Source of the DNA: JACVRW01 sp963819115
GTDB taxonomy: Bacteria > Actinomycetota > Thermoleophilia > Solirubrobacterales > Thermoleophilaceae
Assembly: GCA_963819115.1 (NCBI GenBank)
Contig: CAWFUR010000005.1
Span: 56,300-120,299 of the forward strand
Length of the DNA: 64,000 bases
Direction: 5' to 3'
Shown here: one piece after another, positions 42,112-49,909 of the stretch
How the letters are laid out: each line of letters starts with the position of its first letter
Numbering within the stretch: position 1 is the first letter of the stretch
Translations under genes and position numbers: made by a program
Notes under the pieces: generated by a model
Seen by the model: the letters and a program-made list of their open reading frames with translations, nothing else
Database searches by the model: none
Told to the model about the DNA's origin: nothing

Positions 42112-43079
42112 CTAGGGGAGGACGCTCACGACCTTGTCGCTCGCCGGGTCCCGGTAGACCTCCTTCCTCCACGGCGGCGTGATGCCGGAGTCCTGCGGGC
42201 GGTACCCGCCGTGAGCTCGCGATTCGAGTGGCACCAGCCTCAACCCCTCCGCGCTCGAGGTGCGTTCGTGCAGATCCGCGCCGGGCAGCAGCGCGCTGGA
42301 ATCCCGGAGACGGCGCCCGGCGAACCCGGTCGGGCCGGCGGTGCGCCGGCCAGCGCAGCCGCACCGGGATGTGCCCGGCGTGGCTCCCGCGTGAGACGCG
42401 GGTCCAGCCCGTCGGGCGAATCCAGCGGTTGTGGCAGAGCCTCTGCTTGCACCCCTGGTAGTGGCCGTGCGCCGTGGCCCGGGCCCAGCGCGCGGCCGTC
42501 GGCGTCGATCCGCACCTGGTAGCCCTCCCAGTCGTCCCAATGGAATCCCGGATACGCGGTTGTTCCGCGCAGGATCCACCCGGCGGCCTTGAGCAGGGCA
42601 CTGCTCTTCCAGATCCGGTCCGACCCCGCCCAGGTGCTGTTCGAGTCCGGGTAGTAGAACCAGTACTGGATGTAGGTCCGCCCGCCCCGGCGCACCACCC
42701 GGGTGAACACGGTGGACCGAGCACCTGCGGCCGAGCGGTGCGCATCCAGGTCCGGATCGTCCGGCGTGTCCGCGCACTCGGGGTCGCGGCAGCGGCGGTA
42801 GTCCACCGGCAGCTCCCGCTCCCCGGGCTCATACACGAGCCCGGGCGCGTGCTCCCGCACGAGGCTTGCGGTGCGGGCTCCGTAGGACGCCATCAGTGCG
42901 GCGTCGCCGTCGTGGCAGCCGCCGGAGCGCACGGCGCACACGATCCGGTGCGTGAGGAAGCCGCCGAAGGACCTGCCGTCCACCATCGGCGCCACTGCCA
43001 GGGACGCCGTGCCCATCAGGGCGACCAGCAGCATCGTGCCCACCCATTCCACCGCCGCCTGGCCGCTCTCGGATCTCAC
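42112..43079 (-). pseudogene. Broken gene for a TadE-like exported protein
   Basis: One protein spread over three frames. The N-terminus (ESGQAAVEWVGTMLLVALMG) resembles the membrane leader of TadE/Flp-type pilins and continues to QVRIDADGRA. The homologous reading then moves to ATAHGHYQGCKQRLCHNRW near 42480, and again near 42340 to LHERTSSAEGLRLVPLES, ending KEVYRDPASDKVVSVLP. Both breaks are in G/C-rich runs. Cys, Tyr and Trp content suggests an extracellular domain; family unknown. Either a pseudogene or two sequence errors. Confidence 0.6.
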
Positions 43080-43151
43080 ACGGCGACCGTAGGCGGAGGC
43101 GCGCGACGTGTGGGTGAACTACGTGACAGGACCGCCACAACCCGCGCGCGG

Positions 43152-43157
43152 GATACT
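43152..43157 (+). promoter_or_regulatory. -10 box of the 43167 SnoaL-like gene (leaderless)
   Basis: GATACT, 9 bases before ATG 43167. Confidence 0.55.
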
Positions 43158-43166
43158 CGCCCTGCG

Positions 43167-43574
43167 ATGTCACTGGAGAACGACGAGATCCTGCGTCGCC
43201 TCTTCGACGCCTTCAACCGCCAGGACGCCGACACCGTCCGGAAGCTGTGGACCACGGACGCCGAGTGGAGGCCGGCCTTCATTGGGGGCGGGCTCCTGGA
43301 GGGCGCCGTGTTCCGCGGGCACACCGGGCTGGCCGAGTTCCTGAGGGTGCAGGCCGACACCTGGGAGAGCGTCAAGGCGTCCCCGGTGGCGATCAGGGAA
43401 TTCGGTGACCGGGCGCTGGTGGAGGTCCACCTCAGGGCGGTCGGGCGAGCAAGCGGTGCTCCGGTCGATCGCATCACCTGGAATGTCTTCGAGCTGCGTA
43501 GCGGCAGGGTGACGAGCGGGCGCGTGTACACGAGTGAGGCAGAGGCCCTGCACGCGCTGGGGCTGCCCCACTAG
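43167..43574 (+). CDS. SnoaL-like (NTF2 fold) protein
   Basis: 135 residues starting M-S-L-E-N-D-E. RRLFDAFNRQDADTVRKLW, VFRGHTGLAEFLRVQADTWE and the C-terminal WNVFELRSGRVTSGRVYTSEAEAL follow the same plan as the protein at 41690; both end in a short EAL(E/H)A(V/L)GL helix. Probably paralogues. Function unknown. Confidence 0.82.
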   Translation: MSLENDEILRRLFDAFNRQDADTVRKLWTTDAEWRPAFIGGGLLEGAVFRGHTGLAEFLRVQADTWESVKASPVAIREFGDRALVEVHLRAVGRASGAPVDRITWNVFELRSGRVTSGRVYTSEAEALHALGLPH

Positions 43575-43619
43575 CCGTGAGAGAACGCGCCCGTCGCGCC
43601 CACCATCCCCCCGCCCCCG

Positions 43620-43625
43620 CATAAT
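43620..43625 (+). promoter_or_regulatory. -10 box of the GNAT gene (leaderless)
   Basis: CATAAT, 8 bases before GTG 43634. Confidence 0.5.
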
Positions 43626-43633
43626 CACGGGCG

Positions 43634-44203
43634 GTGTCCCAGGCACGGTCCCCGCAGCAGCAGCCCGGGCGGATCACGGTTACGTATCTCGAGATCGCGG
43701 ACCCAGCGCGAATCGAGCCACCGAGCAGCCCCCGGCCGCCCGGACTCGCCAGCCGCGAGGTGAGCGACCCCGCCGTGAACCGCGACATGTACCGCGACGT
43801 GGGCGCCGACTACCACTGGACGGACCGCCTGGTGTGGGGCGACCGCCAGTGGGCAGCCTGGTCCGCGCGCGTGGAGACCCGCCTGCTTGAGCTCGACCAC
43901 ACCCCGATCGGCTACTTCGAGATCGAGCGCGAGGGGAGGAGCGGAGGCCCGATCGGTGGTCGGGCCGAGCACCGGACCCCGGAGAGCAAGGCGGCGAAGA
44001 TCGCCATCTTCGGCCTGCTGGGCGAGTTCCACGGTCGCGGTCTCGGCGGCCACTCGCTCACGCTCGCGCTGGAGCGGGCCTTCGAGGTGGGTCCCCGCGT
44101 GTGGCTCACCACCTGCAGCCTGGACGGTCCGAACGCCCTCCCGAACTACCTGAAGCGCGGTCTCACGGTATTCCGCGAGGAGGAGCGGCCGTGGTCCGGA
44201 TGA
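43634..44203 (+). CDS. GNAT acetyltransferase with in-frame repeat insertion
   Basis: 189 residues. GNAT fold: DTPIGYF-like strand HTPIGYFEIE, then AKIAIFGLLGEFHGRGLGGHSL with the acetyl-CoA loop, and a C-terminal YLKRGLTVFREEE. Between the two central strands lie about 18 extra residues (GRSGGPIGGRAEHRTPES) encoded by a copy of the dispersed hairpin element. Relatives have a short turn at this place, so the protein may stay folded. Substrate unknown. Confidence 0.85.
   Translation: MSQARSPQQQPGRITVTYLEIADPARIEPPSSPRPPGLASREVSDPAVNRDMYRDVGADYHWTDRLVWGDRQWAAWSARVETRLLELDHTPIGYFEIEREGRSGGPIGGRAEHRTPESKAAKIAIFGLLGEFHGRGLGGHSLTLALERAFEVGPRVWLTTCSLDGPNALPNYLKRGLTVFREEERPWSG
43933..43980 (+). repeat. 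Dispersed hairpin element, copy in the GNAT gene
   Basis: Flank GGAGGAGCGGAG, stem GGCCCGA / TCGGGCC (7 bp), flank GAGCACCGGACC; both flanks are identical to those of the tandem array. It is translated in a different frame from the hypE copy. Confidence 0.92.
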
Positions 44204-44237
44204 GCCGCAGGCCCGTATGCAACGTCTGTATGCGATG

Positions 44238-44243
44238 TAGTCT
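44238..44243 (+). promoter_or_regulatory. -10 box of the SCP2-hydrolase gene
   Basis: TAGTCT, 9 bases before ATG 44253; the spacer GGAGAGGCG also offers a ribosome site. Confidence 0.5.
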
Positions 44244-44252
44244 GGAGAGGCG

Positions 44253-45455
44253 ATGGCGACCGTGACGGGGGCAGCGGCAACAGCTCCGCGGGCGGCAGGC
44301 GAGGCGCCCTCGGCGGGCATCGGCGCCCTGGCCGACCGCTACGACCCGAGCGCGATCGACCTCCCCAGCGAGAAGGTCCGGGTCCGGCTCGAGACCGACT
44401 CCGGGCGTTCGTGGGACGCCATCCTCACCTCGCGCAGCCTGAAGCTCGGGCCGGTGCGCACCGACACGAAGCCCGACGCCACGCTCACGGCCGACGCGGC
44501 CACGTGGCGCAAGATCGCCGCCGACGTGCGCGGCGGGATGGGCGCCTTCCGCAGCGGTCGCCTCCGGATCCGCGGCAGCCTCCACGTGGGCGTGGGCTTC
44601 CTCGCCGCCACCAACGGCCAGACCGACGCCTCTCGCCTCACCTTCGAGTCCGTGCGCACACGAAAGTCCGGGAAGCTCTCGATCCTCTCCGCCGGCGCCG
44701 GGGACACCGTGATCTGCGTCCACGGGCTGGGCGCCACCAAGGCCTCGTTCCTCCCCACCGTGGCCGCGCTCGCGGAGCACTACCGCGTGGTGGCCCTGGA
44801 CCTTCCCGGCTTCGGCGAGTCCGACAAGCCGATCGGCGCGCCGTACGACGCCCGTTTCTTCGCCCGCTCGGTGTTCGAGCTGATGGACGCCCTGGACGTG
44901 GACCGCGCCCACCTGATCGGAAACAGCATGGGCGGGCGCGTGGCCATCGAGGCCGGCTTCATGGACGAGAGCCGCGTGGAATCCCTGGCGCTGCTCAGCC
45001 CTGCGGTGGCCTGGCTGCGCGACCGGCGCTGGTCGCTGCTGGTGAAAGCGCTGCGGCCCGAGCTCGGCCTCCTCCAGGTGGCCCCACGGCCGATCGTGGA
45101 GAACGTGGTGCGCCGCCTCGTGGGCGCTCAGGGCGGCTGGGCCGACGCCGGCGTGGAGGAGTTCCTTCGCGCGTACCTCTCCCCTCGCGGGCGCGCCGCC
45201 TTCTACGCCGCCGCGCGCAACATCTACCTGGACGAGCCCCATGGCCAGAACGGCTTCTGGACCCGGCTCGAGGAGCTGGCACCGAGTTCCCTGTTCGTGT
45301 GGGGACGCCAGGACAGGCTCGTGCCGATCGCCTTCATGAAGCACGTGGAGAAGGCGCTCCCAGCGGCCACGCACCTGGAGCTCGAGTGCGGCCATGTGCC
45401 CCAGCTCGAGGCGCCGCGCGAGACGCACACGGCCATCCGCCGCTTCTTCGGCTGA
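44253..45455 (+). CDS. SCP2-like domain fused to an alpha/beta hydrolase
   Basis: 400 residues. Residues about 35-130 resemble a sterol-carrier (SCP2) lipid-binding domain (KPDATLTADAATWRKIAA ... GRLRIRGSLHVGVGFL). From about 145 it is an alpha/beta hydrolase: VICVHGLGATKASFLPT, nucleophile Ser in LIGNSMGGRVAIEAG, acid Asp in VWGRQDRLVPI and His in ECGHVPQLEAP. It probably hydrolyses a lipid ester or lactone held by the first domain. It precedes a P450 by 46 bases, a possible steroid or lipid catabolic pair. Confidence 0.87.
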   Translation: MATVTGAAATAPRAAGEAPSAGIGALADRYDPSAIDLPSEKVRVRLETDSGRSWDAILTSRSLKLGPVRTDTKPDATLTADAATWRKIAADVRGGMGAFRSGRLRIRGSLHVGVGFLAATNGQTDASRLTFESVRTRKSGKLSILSAGAGDTVICVHGLGATKASFLPTVAALAEHYRVVALDLPGFGESDKPIGAPYDARFFARSVFELMDALDVDRAHLIGNSMGGRVAIEAGFMDESRVESLALLSPAVAWLRDRRWSLLVKALRPELGLLQVAPRPIVENVVRRLVGAQGGWADAGVEEFLRAYLSPRGRAAFYAAARNIYLDEPHGQNGFWTRLEELAPSSLFVWGRQDRLVPIAFMKHVEKALPAATHLELECGHVPQLEAPRETHTAIRRFFG

Positions 45456-45501
45456 CCAGGCCACCCTCGACCTGAGCGCCCGCGCGCGCTACAACCTCTC
45501 C

Positions 45502-46827
45502 ATGGACTCGCATCCGCCCGGCCCCCGTATCCACCGGATGGCACAGGGAATGATGGTGATGGCCCGCCCCTACGGCTGGATGCAGAGCCGCCGGCGCCGC
45601 TACGGCAACGTCTTCTCCTCGCGCTTCCCGATCTTCGGCCGCGTGGTGTACGTGGCCGACCCGGCGGACATCAAGCGCGTCTTCTCCGGCGACCCGGCCG
45701 TGTTCCACGCGGGCGAGGCAAACGCCCTCGCCCTCGGCGATGCGCTCGGCGACCACTCGCTCCTGACGCTCGACGAGGGGCGCCACCTGAGCCAGCGCAA
45801 GCTGCTGCTGCCGCCGTTCCACGGCGAGTCGGTCCGCCGCTATGCGGAGGTGATGGCCGAGGCCACGGCGCGCGAGGTGGACACCTGGTCCGTGGGCGAG
45901 GAGATGGCGCTGCGGCCGCGCATGCAGTCGATCACGCTCGAGGTGATCCTGCGCGCGGTGTTCGGCGTGCGCGAGGGCGAGCGCATGGACCTGTTCCGGC
46001 AGCGCATCCCGCGCCTGGGCGAGACCAACAACCTGTTCGCCCTGCTTCCCTTCCTCGACCGCCTTCCCGGCGACCTCACCGGAGCCGCCCGCTTCGGCCG
46101 CGCGCTCGCGGACGTGGACGAGCTCATCTACGCGGAGATCGCCGACCGCCGCGCCTCCGAGCCCGGCGACGACGTGCTCTCGCTCCTGCTCTCCGCCCGC
46201 CACGAGGACGGCAGCCCGATGACCGACTCGGAGCTCCGTGACGAGCTCCTCACCCTCCTCACAGCCGGGCACGAGACCACGGCCACCGGACTCTCCTGGG
46301 CCTTCGAGCGCCTGATGCGCACGCCGCGGGTGATGGAGCGGCTGCTCGATTCGCTCGACGACGACGAGTACCTGGATGCCGTGGTGAAGGAGACGCTGCG
46401 GATCCGGCCCGTGATCGTCGATGTGGCCCGCAGGCTCACCCAGGAGACCGAGATCGCCGGCCATATGCTGCCCGCCGGCACGCTCGTGCTTCCCGCCATC
46501 GCCGCCGTGCACGCGCGGCCCGACCTCTTCCCCGAGCCCGACGAGTTCCGCCCCGAGCGCTTCATCGACGGGCAGCCCGAGTCGTACGCCTGGATCCCGT
46601 TCGGGGGCGGCGTGCGGCGCTGCATCGGCGCGTCGTTCGCCCAGGTGGAGATGCGGGTGGTGCTGCGCGAGGTGCTGAAGCGGGTGCGACTCGGAGCGCC
46701 CTCGGCCAAGCCCGAGCGGCCCCGCGTGCTGCACGTGACCGTGGTGCCCGGCCGCGACGCGCGCGCCGTGGTCACTGAGCGAGTCGCGGCCGCCGAGCCT
46801 CAGCCCGCCGCGGCCGCGCTCGCCTAG
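45502..46827 (+). CDS. Cytochrome P450
   Basis: 441 residues. The I-helix AGHETTATGLSW (oxygen activation), ETLRIRP (ExxR), FRPERFIDG and the haem loop FGGGVRRCIGASFA with the Cys ligand are all present. It resembles CYP families that take lipids or terpenes in actinobacteria. There is no ferredoxin gene nearby, so the redox partner is elsewhere. Same strand as the SCP2-hydrolase gene. Confidence 0.95.
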   Translation: MDSHPPGPRIHRMAQGMMVMARPYGWMQSRRRRYGNVFSSRFPIFGRVVYVADPADIKRVFSGDPAVFHAGEANALALGDALGDHSLLTLDEGRHLSQRKLLLPPFHGESVRRYAEVMAEATAREVDTWSVGEEMALRPRMQSITLEVILRAVFGVREGERMDLFRQRIPRLGETNNLFALLPFLDRLPGDLTGAARFGRALADVDELIYAEIADRRASEPGDDVLSLLLSARHEDGSPMTDSELRDELLTLLTAGHETTATGLSWAFERLMRTPRVMERLLDSLDDDEYLDAVVKETLRIRPVIVDVARRLTQETEIAGHMLPAGTLVLPAIAAVHARPDLFPEPDEFRPERFIDGQPESYAWIPFGGGVRRCIGASFAQVEMRVVLREVLKRVRLGAPSAKPERPRVLHVTVVPGRDARAVVTERVAAAEPQPAAAALA

Positions 46828-46830
46828 CGG

Positions 46831-47334
46831 CTACTGCTGGCCCGGCACCTCCGGGCGCGCCTCGATGGGCGGCGCCTCGGTGGGCGGCACCGGCTGGGTC
46901 ACGGGGGGCGGGATGCTGGGCTGTCCGCCACCGCCGGGCATGGTCGCCCAGACCTTGTTCAGCTCGCTCTGCGCGTACCACAGCCCCACCGGGCTGATGA
47001 GCAGGAGCAGGATGAAGATCACCGGTCCGCTCGCCGGACGCTCGAGGCCCACCGTCTCCTGCGACCTCTGGATCCGGCCGGTGGTGGTCCACTCCGAGAT
47101 GATCGCCGGCACGACGATCAGCGCTCCGGCCGTGACCGCCCACACCGAGTTTCCGGGCTTCTGCCCCAGGTCCACGCCGCGCGTTTGACCCAGGTCCTTC
47201 ATCTCCCGGTTGATGTAGTACCACCAGAAGAAGAAGTAGATCCCGAGCGTGATCAGCGTCAGCCCGAGCACGCCCCAGGGATTTCGAATCTTCGCGGACG
47301 AGCTTCCGCCCGCGATCTGCACCTCTTCTGCCAT
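46831..47334 (-). CDS. DUF4234-type membrane protein
   Basis: 167 residues from ATG 47334, which has GAGGGAG upstream. Conserved start SSAKIRNPWGVLGLTLITLG, then IYFFFWWYYINREMKDLGQ, and two more hydrophobic segments (VWAVTAGALIVVPAIISEW; PVIFILLLLISPVGLWYAQ). The C-terminal tail is Pro-rich. Function unknown. Convergent with the P450 gene, three bases between stops. Confidence 0.75.
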   Translation of the reverse strand: MAEEVQIAGGSSSAKIRNPWGVLGLTLITLGIYFFFWWYYINREMKDLGQTRGVDLGQKPGNSVWAVTAGALIVVPAIISEWTTTGRIQRSQETVGLERPASGPVIFILLLLISPVGLWYAQSELNKVWATMPGGGGQPSIPPPVTQPVPPTEAPPIEARPEVPGQQ

Positions 47335-47397
47335 GAACACTCCCTCATTAGCCGTGAGCCAGGTACGGCGAGGCGATGGTACTGCGGACGGGGGCCG

Positions 47398-48519
47398 CTA
47401 CCGCGGCGCGACCAGCGCGAGCAGCTCCGCGGCGGGGCGCGCGGGGTCGTCGAGCGCTCCCCGCAGGGCATCGCCGGCCAGCGAGCTCACCTTTGCCGCC
47501 AGCGCGCGCTCGTCCAGCGGCCGCCCTGGCGATCCCCGCGCGGCCTCCACCCGGGCAAGCTCCGCCCCGTCGGCGTCGAGCAGCACCGCCTCGGACTCAC
47601 GCAGGCCGGGATCGGCTCGCACCTCGATTCCACGCGCGCGCATGACCGCGGCGCCATCGACCGACGCGAAGCTCGCCAGCGTGGGCTCGCCGTGGTCCAG
47701 CGTGTAGGCGATCAGGTAGGGGATCGAGAACTTCGCCTCCATGCCATCGCTCGGCTTCGGTCCCACCCCCGCCGCCTGTACCGACACCGGATGCACCACC
47801 GCGACCGCGGGCCGCCCACCGTCCACCTGCGCCGCCGCCTCGATCGCACCGTGGGTCTGCAGGCAGCAGGGCCAGGCCTTGATCCAGTTCTCCTCGATCG
47901 CACGCACGGCGGGGTCGGGCCCGGCGTGGGCGCCGCCGGTGGCCTCGGCGAACCCGCGCGCGGCCGCCTCCAGCGGCACCCGGGCCCCGGCCGCGGCCAG
48001 GCGCGCGGCGCGGACTCCCGCCGCCGACGCCAGCCCCACCTGGAGCGACTTGCCGTCCGTGCCGAAGGCGGCTCGCAGCCCGGCCGCGCCAAGGAGCGCG
48101 ATGGCCACCGCCGAGCGGGTTGTGCCGGTATCGAGGCGCATCAGCGCCGCGGCGGCCACGGCCGCGCCCACGCCTCCGCACGCTGCGGTGGGATGGATGC
48201 CGCGGTCGTACAGGGCGGGGTGACTCGCGCGAGCGAGCGACCCCATCGCCTCGAACCCGGCGGCGTAGGCGTCGAGCACCTCCCCCACCGTGCGGCCGAG
48301 CTCCGCGCCTACCGCGAGCGCCGCCGGCGCGGTGGGCGCGCTCAGGTGGGCAAGGCCCGGCGCGTAGGTGTCGTCGTAGTCGAGCACGTGCCCCGCGGTG
48401 GCCAGGGCGGCCGCGGGATCCCCGAGCGCCGCCGCGGCCCGCGGGGCCCGCTCCCCCGCTCCTCCCACCGCGCAGGCCATCCAGTCGAGGAAGGCCACCC
48501 GGTAGCGCGGGTCAGCCAT
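47398..48519 (-). CDS. MmgE/PrpD family protein
   Basis: 373 residues, shorter than the usual 450. It shows the N-terminal helical domain (VLDYDDTYAPGLAHLSAPT, HPTAACGGVGAAVAAA), then NWIKAWPCCLQTHGAIEAA and SIPYLIAYTLDHGE of the C-terminal domain. The family includes 2-methylcitrate dehydratase and immune-responsive cis-aconitate decarboxylase. A propionate role would fit the methylmalonyl-CoA mutase here, but no prpB or prpC is seen. The start overlaps the NYN gene by 8 bases. Confidence 0.85.
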   Translation of the reverse strand: MADPRYRVAFLDWMACAVGGAGERAPRAAAALGDPAAALATAGHVLDYDDTYAPGLAHLSAPTAPAALAVGAELGRTVGEVLDAYAAGFEAMGSLARASHPALYDRGIHPTAACGGVGAAVAAAALMRLDTGTTRSAVAIALLGAAGLRAAFGTDGKSLQVGLASAAGVRAARLAAAGARVPLEAAARGFAEATGGAHAGPDPAVRAIEENWIKAWPCCLQTHGAIEAAAQVDGGRPAVAVVHPVSVQAAGVGPKPSDGMEAKFSIPYLIAYTLDHGEPTLASFASVDGAAVMRARGIEVRADPGLRESEAVLLDADGAELARVEAARGSPGRPLDERALAAKVSSLAGDALRGALDDPARPAAELLALVAPR

Positions 48520-48883
48520 CGGCCACGACCTCGTCCAGGCGGCGCCGGAACGCCCCCGCCCCGAGCACCTCGGCCCCGGACGAGCGCACGCGCTGCTCGA
48601 GCGCGGAGTCGGACGTGACCACCGTGACCTCGCCGGGCGAGGGGTCGGCGGCCACCATCGCCGCGATGTCGTCGTCGGCCGCGTTGGGACCGCGGCGGGA
48701 GGCGAAGCGCACCTCCACGCCGTCCCCGGGCAGGTCGAACGGGCGGCCGTCGAGCACCACCGTGACGGGCTCGCCGGTGGCCGTGGAGAAGGCCCGCAGC
48801 TCGTCCACGAGACGGCGCATGGCGGCGGGGCGGTCGCGCCACCACCCGTCCGGGCGCGACCCGATCACGTTCATCCCGTCCAC
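48512..48883 (-). CDS. NYN domain RNase-like protein
   Basis: 123 residues from GTG 48883 (V-D-G-M-N-V-I-G). The PIN-like acidic residues are DGMN, DGRPFD, DDDIAAM and TSDSALEQRV. The NYN/YacP group is thought to cleave structured RNA with a metal ion. It lies 11 bases after the SDR stop and overlaps the MmgE gene. Confidence 0.85.
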   Translation of the reverse strand: MDGMNVIGSRPDGWWRDRPAAMRRLVDELRAFSTATGEPVTVVLDGRPFDLPGDGVEVRFASRRGPNAADDDIAAMVAADPSPGEVTVVTSDSALEQRVRSSGAEVLGAGAFRRRLDEVVADG

Positions 48884-48894
48884 GACCCAGCGGG

Positions 48895-49675
48895 TCAGGC
48901 CAGGCCGGCGAGCGATTCGCTCAGGTCCCACAGGCGCCGGCGCGCCTCCGGGTCGTAGGCCTGCTCGTGCGCGCTGGTCTCGACAAGGCCGTTGTAGAAG
49001 CGGCCGGTCACGCCGTCGAGCGAGGGGTCGGTGATCAGGTGCAACGTGGCCTCCACCCCCTCCTCCACGGTGCTCTGCGGCGTGCCACCGGGATCGCGCA
49101 CCATCTTGGTGTCCATGAACGTGGCCGGGTGGAGCGCGTTCACCGTGATCTCGCGATCCCCGAGCCGCTCGGCCAGCTCCACCGTCGAGGTGATCTGGGC
49201 CAGCTTGCTCTGGGCGTAGGCGCCGAAGGCGTTGTACTCCTGCTCGAGCATCGGGTCGTCGAAGTCCATCGGCGCCTGGCCGAGCGACGCGACGTTCACG
49301 ATCCGCGCGGGCTCGCGGAGGCCGTTCGAGGAGCAGCTCGGTGAGGAGGAAGTGCGAGAGGTAGTTCACGGCGAGCGTGAGCTCCACCCCGTCGGGACTC
49401 TCCTGCCGCTCGAGGCTGATGATGCCGGCGTTGTTCACGAGCGTGTCGAGCGTTCCCACCTCGGGCGCCATCCGCCGCACCTCGGCCAGCGAGGCGAGGT
49501 CGGCCACGAGCTCGCGGTCGGCGCCGATCTCCTGGGCCACGGTCCTCGTCTTCTCCGGGTCGCGGCCGTGCACGATCACCGACGCGCCCGCCTTCACCAG
49601 CTCCTCGGCCACGCGCCGGCCGTGGCCGTCGGTGGAGCCGGTAACGAGGATCGTCTGCTCGGCGAGCGGCCTCAC
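48895..49675 (-). CDS. Short-chain dehydrogenase/reductase (one apparent frameshift)
   Basis: About 260 residues once rejoined. N-terminal frame: ILVTGSTDGHGRRVAEEL (cofactor loop), NNAGIISLE, LAVNYLSHFLLTELL. Near 49330 the frame changes, and NGLREPARIVNVASLGQAP continues with the catalytic YAQSK and NALHPATFMDTKM. Removing one C in the CTGCTCCTCG run restores a continuous protein. GTG start shares GTGA with the small membrane gene. Similar to oxidoreductases of retinol-dehydrogenase type; substrate unknown. Confidence 0.82.
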
Positions 49676-49848
49676 GGGCGCCGCCTGACGTAGACGGTGA
49701 TCACGCCGATCAGGATCAGGCCGGCCACCGCCTGGGCGCCGACCTGAAAGCCCGTGCTCTCGTCCCGCGTGATGTTGCGGACGGTGGTGAACATCACCGA
49801 CGCGCCGAAGAACAGGACGAGCGTCCACATGAGGCTGGTGCGGTCCAT
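49672..49848 (-). CDS. Small two-helix membrane protein
   Basis: 58 residues: a helix SLMWTLVLFFGASVMFTTV, a short polar loop, a second helix VGAQAVAGLILIGVITVYV and the end RRRP. No family recognised. ATG 49848 has TATGGT eight bases upstream, so it begins the leaderless transcript that continues into the SDR. Confidence 0.6.
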   Translation of the reverse strand: MDRTSLMWTLVLFFGASVMFTTVRNITRDESTGFQVGAQAVAGLILIGVITVYVRRRP

Positions 49849-49856
49849 CGGGCGGG

Positions 49857-49862
49857 ACCATA
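49857..49862 (-). promoter_or_regulatory. -10 box of the 49848 gene (leaderless)
   Basis: TATGGT, 8 bases before the ATG. Confidence 0.5.
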
Positions 49863-49890
49863 CCCATGGCCCCCCTCTCACTTCTCCACT

Positions 49891-49906
49891 GGGCGTCATA
49901 CCGCCC
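49891..49906 (-). mobile_element. Right-end hairpin of the tnpB element
   Basis: GGGCG / CGCCC with a 6-base loop, a few bases past the tnpB stop. IS200/IS605 elements end in such a subterminal hairpin, and the 3' end of tnpB plus this region is where the guide (omega) RNA is expected. The exact element end was not determined. Confidence 0.45.
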
Positions 49907-49909
49907 GCC

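Noticed and set aside
44177..44210. Degenerate element copy at the end of the GNAT gene (GAGGAGCGG ... TCCGGA)
   Set aside because: No hairpin and only short matches; it encodes a normal C-terminus.
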